From Chloroflexota bacterium (lineage in GTDB: Bacteria > Chloroflexota > UBA6077), in contig JAJZRD010000032.1 in assembly GCA_021845945.1 (NCBI GenBank), forward strand, positions 1 to 25,631: a DNA stretch of 25,631 nt, given 5' to 3'. The notes below the pieces were generated by a model. It did no database searches. It was given only the letters and a program-made list of their open reading frames with translations, and was not told where the DNA came from. Below are positions 7,640 through 14,449 of the stretch, piece after piece (the stretch's first letter is position 1; each line of letters begins with the position of its first letter). The translations under genes and the position numbers were made by a program.

Positions 7640-7668
7640 TGCTTTGTGCCGTTGCGCCTGCTGCCTGG

Positions 7669-7857
7669 CTACATCTCCGTGAGGGTGAGGCTACCGTTGG
7701 GGCAGACGCTGACGCAGCTCTCGCAGCCGAGGCAGTCGTCCACGGAGCCCACGATCGCGGCCTTCCCGTCCTTCAGGTCGAACATCTCCACCGGGCAGGT
7801 GCTCACGCACTCCCCATCGCCCTCGCACTTATCCTCGTCGATAGTGATGATGTACAT
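7669..7857 (-). CDS. Small 2[4Fe-4S]-type ferredoxin with Asp replacing one cluster Cys
   Basis: The 62-residue protein has a full second motif, C42xxC45xxC48xxxC52P. Its first motif is C11xxD14xxC17xxxC21P, so the second cysteine is aspartate. In Pyrococcus furiosus ferredoxin an Asp at this position ligates a [4Fe-4S] cluster that readily loses one iron; other family members carry [3Fe-4S]. It is the last gene of the Dsr operon, 38 bases after dsrC. It may carry electrons to DsrAB or take part in sulfite-linked redox chemistry, but its partner is not shown by sequence. ATG at 7857 follows GGAAGTAAGG. Confidence 0.92.
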   Translation of the reverse strand: MYIITIDEDKCEGDGECVSTCPVEMFDLKDGKAAIVGSVDDCLGCESCVSVCPNGSLTLTEM

Positions 7858-7895
7858 GCTGGCGCCTTACTTCCTTTGCCTCTTTTTGTTCGGTC

Positions 7896-8213
7896 TCACA
7901 CGCAGCCAGTGGGCTTCGGCAGACCCGCCAGCTTGCAGGCCCCTTTCGCAGGACCGGAAGGGAAGAGCTGGTAGATGTATTTTAGATCGTAACCGGTGTC
8001 CTTGCATAGCTTCCTGATCATGGGTGCTATGCCGTACTGCTGGTAGTAGCTGTGCAGGTAGTTGATCACCTTCCAGTGATCCTCGGTGAGCTCCTCGATC
8101 TCCTCGGTGTCGGCGAAGCAGGTGGCCACCTCCTCGTTCCAGATGGTCGGATCCTCCAGAAACCCATCCTCGTCGACGTCGAAGTTCTTGCCCCTCAAAG
8201 TGATTACCGGCAT
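7896..8213 (-). CDS. dsrC: DsrC sulfur-carrier protein
   Basis: DsrC is the co-substrate of DsrAB: sulfite-derived sulfur ends as a trisulfide between its two C-terminal cysteines, which the DsrMKJOP complex then reduces. The 105-residue protein keeps both: C93 and the penultimate C104, ten residues apart, in a flexible tail CKLAGLPKPTGCV. It is therefore true DsrC rather than a TusE or RspA homologue lacking one. Other family stretches are KNFDVDEDGFL and a helix-rich middle with YYQQYGIAPMIRKL. I chose ATG at 8213 because AAGGAGGTGG stands just upstream and the conserved N-terminus begins there. An upstream start at 8276 would add an unrelated Arg-rich leader. It is encoded right after dsrP in the same direction. 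Confidence 0.97.
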   Translation of the reverse strand: MPVITLRGKNFDVDEDGFLEDPTIWNEEVATCFADTEEIEELTEDHWKVINYLHSYYQQYGIAPMIRKLCKDTGYDLKYIYQLFPSGPAKGACKLAGLPKPTGCV

Positions 8214-8319
8214 CTTCCACCTCCTTATGTTGGATCCGAACGGTTCAGTTCTCCTCCGAGCACCAGAGTCAGCCATAGGTCAAGCCGGTCGGTCCCGGCC
8301 GGTCCCGCACGACGTGCCT

Positions 8320-9477
8320 CTAAGCTGCGACCTCCTCCTTCACCCCTATGGCGATCTTGTACAGCAGTGTCAGCATCAACGCCGCGGCAGCGTAGACGGC
8401 AGAAGCGATCACCAACTCCGGTATCGTCGGCAGGTACTCGGTGATCTCTCCCAGTGGCGAAGGAATGAACCCCCCGACCACCAGGCAGAGTCCCTTGTCC
8501 ATCCACATGGATACGAAGACGGCTGCGCAGGCGACCAGCAGGCTCTTCTCGTTCCGGCGAGTGCCGGGGTTCAGCAGCAGAAGGATGGCAGCCACGGAGA
8601 GCAGGGTGGAAACCCAGATGAAGGGAGCCAACCCGCCCCGCCCGTCCAGCCCGAAGTAGAGGTAACGGAAGGGCTCCAGGTGGCTTCCGACGTTGCCGAA
8701 TACCACGGTGAAGAGCTCCACCAGCACCAGGAACAGGTTGGTGATGGTCGCGTAGGTGACTATCAGGGCCAGCTTCTGGATCGCCCTGCTGCCCGGGTCG
8801 AAACCGGCGTACTTCTTCGCCGCCACCGCCAGGATGATCAGCAGCGCCGGCCCCGAGGCGAATGCGGAGGCCAGGAAGCGAGGGGTCAGGATGGCCGAGT
8901 TCCACAGCGGCCTCGCCGGCAGCCCGCTGTATACGAAAGAGGTGAGGGTGTGGATGCTGATGGCCCAGGGGATCGAGATCAGGACAAGCAGCTTCACCCA
9001 GCCGGGCACCGCCACGCCGTGGCGCTCCGCGTCCAGGGTGAACCAGGCCGTCACCAGGTTGATCAGCAGGTATCCAGGCAAGATGACTGTGTTCCAGAAG
9101 AAGGGGGAGCTGGGGGTCGCGTAGAGCAGTATGTTGAAGGCCCGTCCGGGCTGTCCCAGGTCCGCCATGATGAACAGCAAGGTCGTGGTCACCGCGGCTA
9201 CCGCCAGGAACTCCCCCAGGGCGGTGACCCTGCCGAACTCCTTCTGGTCGTGCAGGTAGTAGGGCAGGACCACCATGACGGCCGAAGCCGCCACGCCGAC
9301 CATGAAGGTGTAGTTGGCGATGAAGAAGCCCCACGGAACGTCTCTGCTCAAGCCCGAAGCCTCGGCCCCCGTCAGAGCCTGCCAGAGATAGAAGGCCAGC
9401 CCCGCTCCCATCACGACCAGCAGGAACAGCAGCCATCCCCAGTAGGTCCGGCTTCCCTTTAGCGCTTTCTCCAGCAT
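8320..9477 (-). CDS. dsrP: DsrP, NrfD-like membrane subunit of the DsrMKJOP complex
   Basis: DsrP (385 residues) is an integral membrane protein with about ten hydrophobic segments, the NrfD/PsrC fold that oxidises or reduces quinone and couples to an iron-sulfur subunit, here DsrO. Visible landmarks are DVPWGFFIANYTFMVGVAASA, the loop DLGQPGRAFNILL typical of the family, SIPWAISIHTLTSFVYSGL, and the conserved region FVSMWMDKGLCLVVGGF near the C-terminus. It has no heme or cluster motif of its own. It follows dsrO with a 111-bp gap that carries a hairpin repeat, and precedes dsrC by 106 bp. ATG at 9477. Confidence 0.95.
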   Translation of the reverse strand: MLEKALKGSRTYWGWLLFLLVVMGAGLAFYLWQALTGAEASGLSRDVPWGFFIANYTFMVGVAASAVMVVLPYYLHDQKEFGRVTALGEFLAVAAVTTTLLFIMADLGQPGRAFNILLYATPSSPFFWNTVILPGYLLINLVTAWFTLDAERHGVAVPGWVKLLVLISIPWAISIHTLTSFVYSGLPARPLWNSAILTPRFLASAFASGPALLIILAVAAKKYAGFDPGSRAIQKLALIVTYATITNLFLVLVELFTVVFGNVGSHLEPFRYLYFGLDGRGGLAPFIWVSTLLSVAAILLLLNPGTRRNEKSLLVACAAVFVSMWMDKGLCLVVGGFIPSPLGEITEYLPTIPELVIASAVYAAAALMLTLLYKIAIGVKEEVAA

Positions 9478-9500
9478 CTCTACCTCTGTTGATAAGAGAC

Positions 9501-9577
9501 GTAGGGAGGGGCCCTGTGCCCCTCCGCCCGGCGAGCGATGGCGGAGACGGACGGCAGGGCAGAGCGCCCTGCCCTAC
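9501..9577. repeat. Compound palindrome with GTAG/CTAC ends between dsrO and dsrP
   Basis: It begins GTAGGGAGGGG and ends CGCCCTGCCCTAC. Two internal hairpins are GGAGGGG/CCCCTCC (loop CCCTGTG) and GGCAGGG/CCCTGCC. Its architecture matches the 79-80-bp repeats at 7461 and 14062, though the sequence differs. It fills most of the dsrO-dsrP gap. Confidence 0.65.
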
Positions 9578-9588
9578 GCTATTTCCCC

Positions 9589-10377
9589 TCAGACTATGTA
9601 GTATACCTGCGGCCTGGTGCCCAGCTCCGGCTTCCGCACCAGGGTGTAGCGGGACTCGACGATCTTCCGGAGCTGTGAATTGGGATCGTTCAGGTCGCCG
9701 AACAGCAGCGCCTGCTGCTTGCAGGCCTCCACGCAGGCGGGGACCCCACCCTTGTCGATCCTCTCCGCGCAGAGGGTGCACTTCTCCACGACCCCTCGGG
9801 TTCGGGTTGGAAAGTCGGCGTTGACCTTGTCCATGTCCAGGCCGGCACGCGGGTCGACGAAATTGAAGCTTCGGGCCCCATAGGGACAGGCGACCATGCA
9901 GTACCGGCAACCGATGCAGCGATGGAAATCCATCATCACGATCCCGTCGGGCCGCTGCCAGGTGGCCCTGGTGGGGCAAACCCTGACGCAGGCCGGGTTC
10001 TCGCAGTGATTGCACAGCAGCGGCGTCGGTCTATTGCCAAGGCCGGCGGACACCAACCGCGGGTCCTGCTCCGGAAAGACCCTCCCGTACGGCTCGAGCC
10101 ACACCCACTTGATCGCCTTCTTCTCATCCTCGAACCGGGGGACGTTGTGGGTCTGGTCGCAAGCCCCTATGCAGTCGGTGCAGCCGGGGTTCGCCCAGCA
10201 CTTCGGCAGGTCCACCACCATCGCCCACCGGCGTGCCGCACCGGCTCCCTGGGCCAGGATCTCCGGCGACGCCTCCACCAGACCGCGCCCCAACAGCGCC
10301 TCTATGCCCGGCTTCAGGCCCAGCCCCAGAGCGGCGACCCCCGCGATCCTCAGGAACTGTCTTCTATCGGTTCTCAT
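9589..10377 (-). CDS. dsrO: DsrO, periplasmic iron-sulfur subunit of the DsrMKJOP complex
   Basis: The 262-residue protein starts with a twin-arginine signal (RRQFLRIAG, then a hydrophobic stretch to about residue 30), so it should be exported folded by Tat. Four cysteine clusters follow: C60/C66/C69/C73, C122/C125/C130/C134, C154/C157/C160/C164 and C200/C203/C215/C219, the ferredoxin-like set of the NrfC/PsrB/DsrO family. It passes electrons between DsrP in the membrane and the periplasmic cytochrome DsrJ. I set the start at ATG 10377 because the Tat motif begins there and it overlaps the dsrJ stop by four bases (ATGA). The longer frame to 10479 runs back into dsrJ. Confidence 0.96.
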   Translation of the reverse strand: MRTDRRQFLRIAGVAALGLGLKPGIEALLGRGLVEASPEILAQGAGAARRWAMVVDLPKCWANPGCTDCIGACDQTHNVPRFEDEKKAIKWVWLEPYGRVFPEQDPRLVSAGLGNRPTPLLCNHCENPACVRVCPTRATWQRPDGIVMMDFHRCIGCRYCMVACPYGARSFNFVDPRAGLDMDKVNADFPTRTRGVVEKCTLCAERIDKGGVPACVEACKQQALLFGDLNDPNSQLRKIVESRYTLVRKPELGTRPQVYYIV

Positions 10378-10760
10378 GCCTTGCTCTCCTTGGGAGCGGT
10401 GTGGCAGTTCCAGCAGTTGGGCTGCACGTGGGCGTAGTCGTGGCAGCGGTCGCAGAACTCCGCCTTGTTGGAGTGGCATTTCAGGCAGCTGCCCGTGAGG
10501 CTCTTCTCGTAGCTCTTGCCGTCGGTGGCCACGTAAGTCCTATCCCCATTGCGGACCACCTCCTCCCGCCATTGGATCAGCAGCTGCATGTGGTTGGCCT
10601 TCATGAACTCCGTCGACTCGACGCATTGCTTCTCCTGGGTGGGCTTCACTATGTCCGGCCTGGCGGCGGCTTGCCCGGTGCCCGCGTTGTACCAGAAGGG
10701 CGCAAAGAGGATCCCCAGGAAGAGGATCAGACCGGGAACGATCTTGCTGCCGTCATGCAT
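10374..10760 (-). CDS. dsrJ: DsrJ, triheme cytochrome c subunit of the DsrMKJOP complex
   Basis: This 128-residue protein has an uncleaved signal-anchor-like hydrophobic stretch (about residues 7-24) and three heme-c motifs: CLKCH (92-96), CDRCH (103-107) and CWNCH (116-120). C46, in a QCVEST segment well before the hemes, fits the conserved cysteine that gives DsrJ its unusual His/Cys heme ligation in characterised homologues. It acts in the periplasm beside DsrO. Its start overlaps the last eight bases of dsrK and its end overlaps dsrO by four, so the three are tightly coupled. It requires a cytochrome c maturation system, which is not in the window. Confidence 0.96.
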   Translation of the reverse strand: MHDGSKIVPGLILFLGILFAPFWYNAGTGQAAARPDIVKPTQEKQCVESTEFMKANHMQLLIQWREEVVRNGDRTYVATDGKSYEKSLTGSCLKCHSNKAEFCDRCHDYAHVQPNCWNCHTAPKESKA

Positions 10761-12384
10761 CGGCTTCGACCTCCCGCGTCTGGTTTGGCAGGGGCTCGAA
10801 GCGCAGGTCCACGGTTCTCTCCTTCTCCCCCTTCATCACCAACGCGTTCCCCAGCAGCTCGTGAACGCCGGCCACCTCGACACCTGGGACCCAATACTCC
10901 ATCAAGGTGGGCAGGGTCGCCTTGTCGATGGCGCACATGCAGGCCAGCAGGTTCACGCCGTGCTTATCGTGGACGTAGCTCACGGCGTTGGCCCTGGGGA
11001 GCCCTCCCCTCAAACGCATCTCCAGGTTCTCCTCGGTGCCCAGGCCGGATCCGCTGCCGCAGCAGAAGCTCTTCTCCCGGATGGTGTTCTCGGGCATCTC
11101 GTAGAAGTGGTTGCAGCAGCTCTTCAGGATGTAGCGCGGCTCCTCGAACAGCCCCATGCTGCGGGCGATGTTGCAGGAGTCGTGATAGGTCACCCGCCAG
11201 CGGTCGTTGCGCTTGGGATCCAGCTTCAGCTTGCCGTTCTTCAGCAGGTCCGCCGTGAACTCCGAGATGTGCACCATCTTGGTGCTCTTGGCGTTCTCGA
11301 ACCTGGTGCCGGTGATGGGAGAGACCGGCTCCTCCAGGAAGTCGGCCGGGCCGTTGTGGGTGTCCATGTACTGGTGGAGCACCCGCCACATGTGGCCGCA
11401 CTCCCCGCCCAGGATCCACTTCACCTTCAGCCGCCGGGCCTCGGAGTAGATCTTGGCGTTCAGCCGCTTCATCATCTCGTGGGAGGTGAACAGACCGAAG
11501 TTGCCGCCCTCGGAGGCGAAGGCGCTGAAGGTGTAATCCAGCCCGATCTCGTGGAGGATCGCCAGATAGCCCAGGAAGGTGTAGTAGTGGGGGCTGCCGA
11601 AGTAGTCGGCCGAGGGCACCACCAGCAGCACCTCGGCACCCTTCTTGTTGATGGGCGTCTCCACCTTCACCCCGGTGATGTCCTCCAGGTCGCCGGCGGC
11701 GAACTCGATGTTGTCCTTGAAGGTGTGGGGCTGAACCCCCAGGTGGTTGCCGGTCCGGTAGCAGTTGGCCGCCGGCTCCAGGATCCAGTTGATGTTCACC
11801 CCCAGCAGGTTCAGCAGCTCCCGGCCCATCATGGTGATCTCGGCCGTGTCGATGCCGTAGGGGCAGAAGACGGAACAGCGACGGCATTCCGTGCACTGAT
11901 AGAAGTAGTAGAACCACTCCTTGACTACGTCTTCCGTCAGATCTCGTGCCCCGGCGAACTTGCCGAGCAGCTTGCCGGAGGTGGTGAAGTACCGGCGGTA
12001 CACCGACCTCATCAGCTCGGCCCGAAGGACGGGCATGTTCTTGGGATCGCCGGAGCCGGCGAAGTAGTGACACTTGTCGGCGCAGGCCCCACACCGGACG
12101 CAGATGTCCATGTAGAGCTGGAAGGAGCGGTACTTGCCGAGCCGCTCTTTCATCCCCTCCAGCAGGATCTCCTTCCAGTTCTCCGGCAGCTTCCAATCCT
12201 GCTCGTAGGGCTGCCACTTCCTGGGATTGGGCATGCCCAGGTACGCCAGCATCTCCCCCTTGGCGCCGTAGCAGTAGCTCCCCCTCCTCGCCTCGAAGTC
12301 GACGCGGGGATCCATCCAATCCCGCTCGGGGGGATTGTGCCCTGTCTCCATCAACTGCTCGGGTGTCGGTTTCTTCTCCGGCAT
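10753..12384 (-). CDS. dsrK: DsrK, cytoplasmic HdrD-like catalytic subunit of the DsrMKJOP complex
   Basis: DsrK (543 residues) is thought to reduce the DsrC trisulfide. Two [4Fe-4S] motifs are visible: C95xxC98xxC101xxxC105 and C164xxC167xxC170xxxC174P. The C-terminal half holds the CCG domain: HDSCN, 36 residues, FCCGSGSG. The last part of this motif reads LACMCAIDKAT, so the position of the final Cys in a CxxCK pattern is Asp here, unlike the paralogue at 5816-7411, which has CSNCK. This may be a DsrK-family feature. ATG at 12384 is preceded by a GAGGG-type ribosome site, 27 bp after dsrM. Confidence 0.96.
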   Translation of the reverse strand: MPEKKPTPEQLMETGHNPPERDWMDPRVDFEARRGSYCYGAKGEMLAYLGMPNPRKWQPYEQDWKLPENWKEILLEGMKERLGKYRSFQLYMDICVRCGACADKCHYFAGSGDPKNMPVLRAELMRSVYRRYFTTSGKLLGKFAGARDLTEDVVKEWFYYFYQCTECRRCSVFCPYGIDTAEITMMGRELLNLLGVNINWILEPAANCYRTGNHLGVQPHTFKDNIEFAAGDLEDITGVKVETPINKKGAEVLLVVPSADYFGSPHYYTFLGYLAILHEIGLDYTFSAFASEGGNFGLFTSHEMMKRLNAKIYSEARRLKVKWILGGECGHMWRVLHQYMDTHNGPADFLEEPVSPITGTRFENAKSTKMVHISEFTADLLKNGKLKLDPKRNDRWRVTYHDSCNIARSMGLFEEPRYILKSCCNHFYEMPENTIREKSFCCGSGSGLGTEENLEMRLRGGLPRANAVSYVHDKHGVNLLACMCAIDKATLPTLMEYWVPGVEVAGVHELLGNALVMKGEKERTVDLRFEPLPNQTREVEADA

Positions 12385-12411
12385 CTCTACCCTCTACGCG
12401 ACGATCTCTGG

Positions 12412-13410
12412 CTACTGTGCCGGCTCGGGATCCAGGGGGATGCCCGCAGCTTCCAGCTTATCCCTGTACTCCTCCTGCCACTCATCGAAGGTGTGGACGG
12501 GAACAGGGTAGTTCCAGGGGTTCACGTGCCTGCGCCTGCGGCTGTCGTTGGCCAGGTTCCTGGTGGGGCTCAGCAGGATGCCCCCCAGGTGCATCAGCTT
12601 GCTGAAGGGGAAGTAGGCGAAGAGGCTGCTCACCAGGAACAGATGCACGAAGAAAAGGGGCGAGACGGTGTCCGGGACCACGGGGCGTAGGGTCACCAAC
12701 CCCAGGGCCAGCTCCTTCACCGCCTCCACGTCCGTGCGGAAGAAATGCCGCATCAGCCCCCCCGACAGCCCGATGCCCAGGATCAGGAACAGCGGGAAGT
12801 AGTCGGAAGGCAGCGATATGTAGCGGATCTGCGGGATCGTCAGCCGCCTGAAGAGCAGGTAGGCCGGACCCAGCAGGAAGGCCGCCGTCGTCAGGTACAG
12901 CACCGGCTCGCCCACCTGGAAGAAGCCATCCAGGGACTGGAGAAGGGTGACGAAGTATGGCACCGGCTCGGTGAAGAACCTGGAGTGCCGGAGGATCACC
13001 ACCAGCAGCGACCAGTGAAAGGCCATGGCCGCAACCCAGAGGATCTTGTGATCCCTGTAGAGAAGCCTCTTCCCCTGGATCTCCAGAGAGCTGTTCCTGA
13101 AGAGGGAGCGGAAGAAGAGAACCTCCATCGCCAGCCGGCCCGCAACGCCCAGGTTGTCGTAGGGGCTCTCGAGATTGTTGGCCTTCACCCAGGGCAGCGA
13201 CTTCTGCTGGCCGCAGGTGGTGGGTATGTGGTAGGGCACCGGGGATTTCGCCCACCTGAAGACCCGATGGACGAAGCCCGCCGCGAAAAGGGCAAAGGCG
13301 ACGTAGGGAATGACGATCCCGAAGAGTGCTCGCAAGCCGCCGGCCCCGCCGCCCAGGAAGGCCACCGCGGCGAGAGCCAACACCACCAACAGAGGAACGA
13401 GAGTCTTCAT
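12412..13410 (-). CDS. dsrM: DsrM, membrane cytochrome b subunit of the DsrMKJOP complex
   Basis: The product (332 residues) has about six hydrophobic segments. The C-terminal five match the NarI-type cytochrome b fold that binds two b hemes. Candidate axial His residues stand in AFHWSLLVVILRH and FFVHLFLVSSLFAYFPFSKLMH. A cytoplasmic loop TTCGQQKSLPWVKANN near residue 65-80 and a polar tail (WNYPVPVHTFDEWQ) are typical of DsrM. It exchanges electrons between menaquinone and DsrK. The ATG at 13410 overlaps the stop of the RsbRD-domain gene by four bases (ATGA), tying that small regulator-like protein to the complex. Confidence 0.95.
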   Translation of the reverse strand: MKTLVPLLVVLALAAVAFLGGGAGGLRALFGIVIPYVAFALFAAGFVHRVFRWAKSPVPYHIPTTCGQQKSLPWVKANNLESPYDNLGVAGRLAMEVLFFRSLFRNSSLEIQGKRLLYRDHKILWVAAMAFHWSLLVVILRHSRFFTEPVPYFVTLLQSLDGFFQVGEPVLYLTTAAFLLGPAYLLFRRLTIPQIRYISLPSDYFPLFLILGIGLSGGLMRHFFRTDVEAVKELALGLVTLRPVVPDTVSPLFFVHLFLVSSLFAYFPFSKLMHLGGILLSPTRNLANDSRRRRHVNPWNYPVPVHTFDEWQEEYRDKLEAAGIPLDPEPAQ

Positions 13411-13973
13411 CCAGCGCTGCCTCGCATCACGTCGGATGAACCGTGGTCCGGCCCTTCCAGACCCCGATCCACCCTCCCGTAGATCCGGTTCATCCTCTCC
13501 AGGAGCCTCTCCGACCTCTCCCGCAGCTCCCTGGTTCGGATCTGGTGGATCTTCTCGCGACGCTGCACGTACAGGTCGAAGGCCAGAAGGGCCACCCTAT
13601 CTATCCGGGACTCGAGCTCCAGCAGTTCCTCGTGGAGCTGCGGGCCGCCGGCCGCGCCTTTCAGCTGCTCCCTGAGGGCATTCTTCAGCTGAAAGGCGAA
13701 GCCAACCGCCTGGGAGGGCGAGAAATCCTGAACCGCCCGTATCTTGACGACGTTGTCCAGGGAGTCCGAGAGACGCGAGGCATCCATGCTCCCCAGAAGC
13801 TCCTGGTAGAGGATCTCGATCTCCCGGGAGAGGGTGTAGCCCACCGGGTTGAGAAACCGATCCCCCTCTCGCTCCAGGAACCCCGAGCTATCGGGCGGAT
13901 AGCTCTCCACTATCAGCTGGAGCCACCGCTTCAGGATGGTGGCCCTGTGCTGTTCCAATAGCTCCGACAGCAT
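13407..13973 (-). CDS. RsbRD N-terminal-domain-like sensory protein in the Dsr operon
   Basis: This soluble all-helical protein (188 residues) has no cofactor motif. Its N-terminus (LLEQHRATILKRWLQLIVESY) and the segment FLNPVGYTLSREIEILYQELL look like the RsbR/RsbT co-antagonist N-terminal sensory domain (RsbRD_N). The C-terminal third is rich in Arg and Glu and is probably coiled coil (about 120-165). Homologues of this domain are known directly upstream of dsrM in many sulfate reducers, and this gene sits exactly there, overlapping dsrM by four bases. Its role is unknown; assembly or regulation of the Dsr membrane complex is a guess. No STAS or kinase domain is attached. Confidence 0.75.
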   Translation of the reverse strand: MLSELLEQHRATILKRWLQLIVESYPPDSSGFLEREGDRFLNPVGYTLSREIEILYQELLGSMDASRLSDSLDNVVKIRAVQDFSPSQAVGFAFQLKNALREQLKGAAGGPQLHEELLELESRIDRVALLAFDLYVQRREKIHQIRTRELRERSERLLERMNRIYGRVDRGLEGPDHGSSDVMRGSAG

Positions 13974-14011
13974 GGTCCTCTCTCTATCCAGAACGGCCTT
14001 CAGTTCGGAAG

Positions 14012-14036
14012 GTAGGGCAGGGCGCCCTGCCCTGCC
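14012..14036. repeat. GTAG-footed palindrome
   Basis: Core GGGCAGGGCGCCCTGCCC (14015-14032) is a perfect 18-base palindrome preceded by GTAG (14012-14015). It lies in the 222-bp dsrD-RsbRD gap, just before the larger repeat at 14062. Confidence 0.6.
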
Positions 14037-14061
14037 TCCGGCCGTACGGTGGCCGGCCCGG

Positions 14062-14141
14062 CGTAGGGCGGGGTCTTGTGCCCCGCCGCCCGGACAACCA
14101 CGACCGCCGGGCGGCGGGGGATAAACCCCCGCCCTACATCG
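14062..14141. repeat. 80-bp REP-like element (copy 2)
   Basis: Both outer parts are identical to the core at 7461-7539: the first 28 bases (CGTAGGGCGGGGTCTTG onward) and the last 34 (ending CCCGCCCTACATCG). The short centre is in the opposite orientation to copy 1: GGACAACCACGACC here against GGCTCGTGGTTGCC there. No outer TGAAAATGGC arms flank this copy. It fills the gap between dsrD and the RsbRD-domain gene. Confidence 0.8.
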
Positions 14142-14195
14142 TCGAAGCCATCGCCCGATATGACTCCATGATTCGACTGCATCCAGGCAGGGTTG

Positions 14196-14390
14196 TCACT
14201 CCTTGCCCTTGACCTTCACGTAGGAGGTGCCGATGTACAGGTACTCGATCTTGTCCGCTTTGGCCAGCTCGGCGACCGCCTTATCCACCTCGGGCTTCGG
14301 CTCCTTCAAGGCCGTGGCGATGTCCCGGTTCTTCGCCTTGTCCACCGTGGACAGGTAGGCCAGCACCTTCGCCTGTAGATCCTCGCTCAC
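14196..14390 (-). CDS. dsrD: DsrD, winged-helix activator of DsrAB
   Basis: DsrD allosterically stimulates DsrAB activity in characterised sulfate reducers and is a marker of reductive Dsr systems. The 64-residue product is slightly shorter than the roughly 78 of Desulfovibrio. It shows a helix (EDLQAKVLAYLST), the helix-turn-helix KNRDIATALKEPKPEVDKAVAELAK, and a beta-wing ending IEYLYIGTSYVKVKGK. I chose GTG at 14390 because AAGGAGG lies about nine bases upstream. The longer open frame runs on through a hairpin and into dsrB and has no similarity. It lies 59 bp after dsrB. Confidence 0.93.
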   Translation of the reverse strand: MSEDLQAKVLAYLSTVDKAKNRDIATALKEPKPEVDKAVAELAKADKIEYLYIGTSYVKVKGKE

Positions 14391-14407
14391 CCTTCTCCTC
14401 CTTCCCT

Positions 14408-14435
14408 GTAGAGACGCGACATGTCGCGTCTCTAC
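14408..14435. repeat. Perfect 28-base palindrome between dsrB and dsrD
   Basis: Left arm GTAGAGACGCGAC (14408-14420), AT, right arm GTCGCGTCTCTAC (14423-14435). The centre is itself symmetric. Similar GTAGAGACG...CGTCTCTAC hairpins are widespread as dispersed repeats in other bacteria, as I recall. Here it occupies half the dsrB-dsrD gap. Confidence 0.75.
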
Positions 14436-14449
14436 CAGATCTCCTCTTC

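Noticed and set aside
8214..8276. Upstream start for dsrC
   Set aside because: The strong AAGGAGGTGG just before 8213 and the conserved MPVITLRGK start argue for the shorter protein.
8225..10015. A 596-codon minus-strand frame spanning dsrP and dsrO
   Set aside because: It is the wrong frame of both genes; DsrP and DsrO motifs lie in the other frames.
10378..10479. N-terminal extension of dsrO
   Set aside because: It overlaps dsrJ in another frame, and the Tat signal starts at the internal ATG 10377.
10549..12690. A 713-codon plus-strand open frame opposite dsrK
   Set aside because: It is a mirror of the GC-rich codon use of dsrK and dsrM; the product is His/Gly/Leu-rich with no domain, while the minus strand has clear DsrK motifs.
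7461..14141. CRISPR-like repeats
   Set aside because: There are only two distant copies of the long repeat, with no spacer array and no cas genes.
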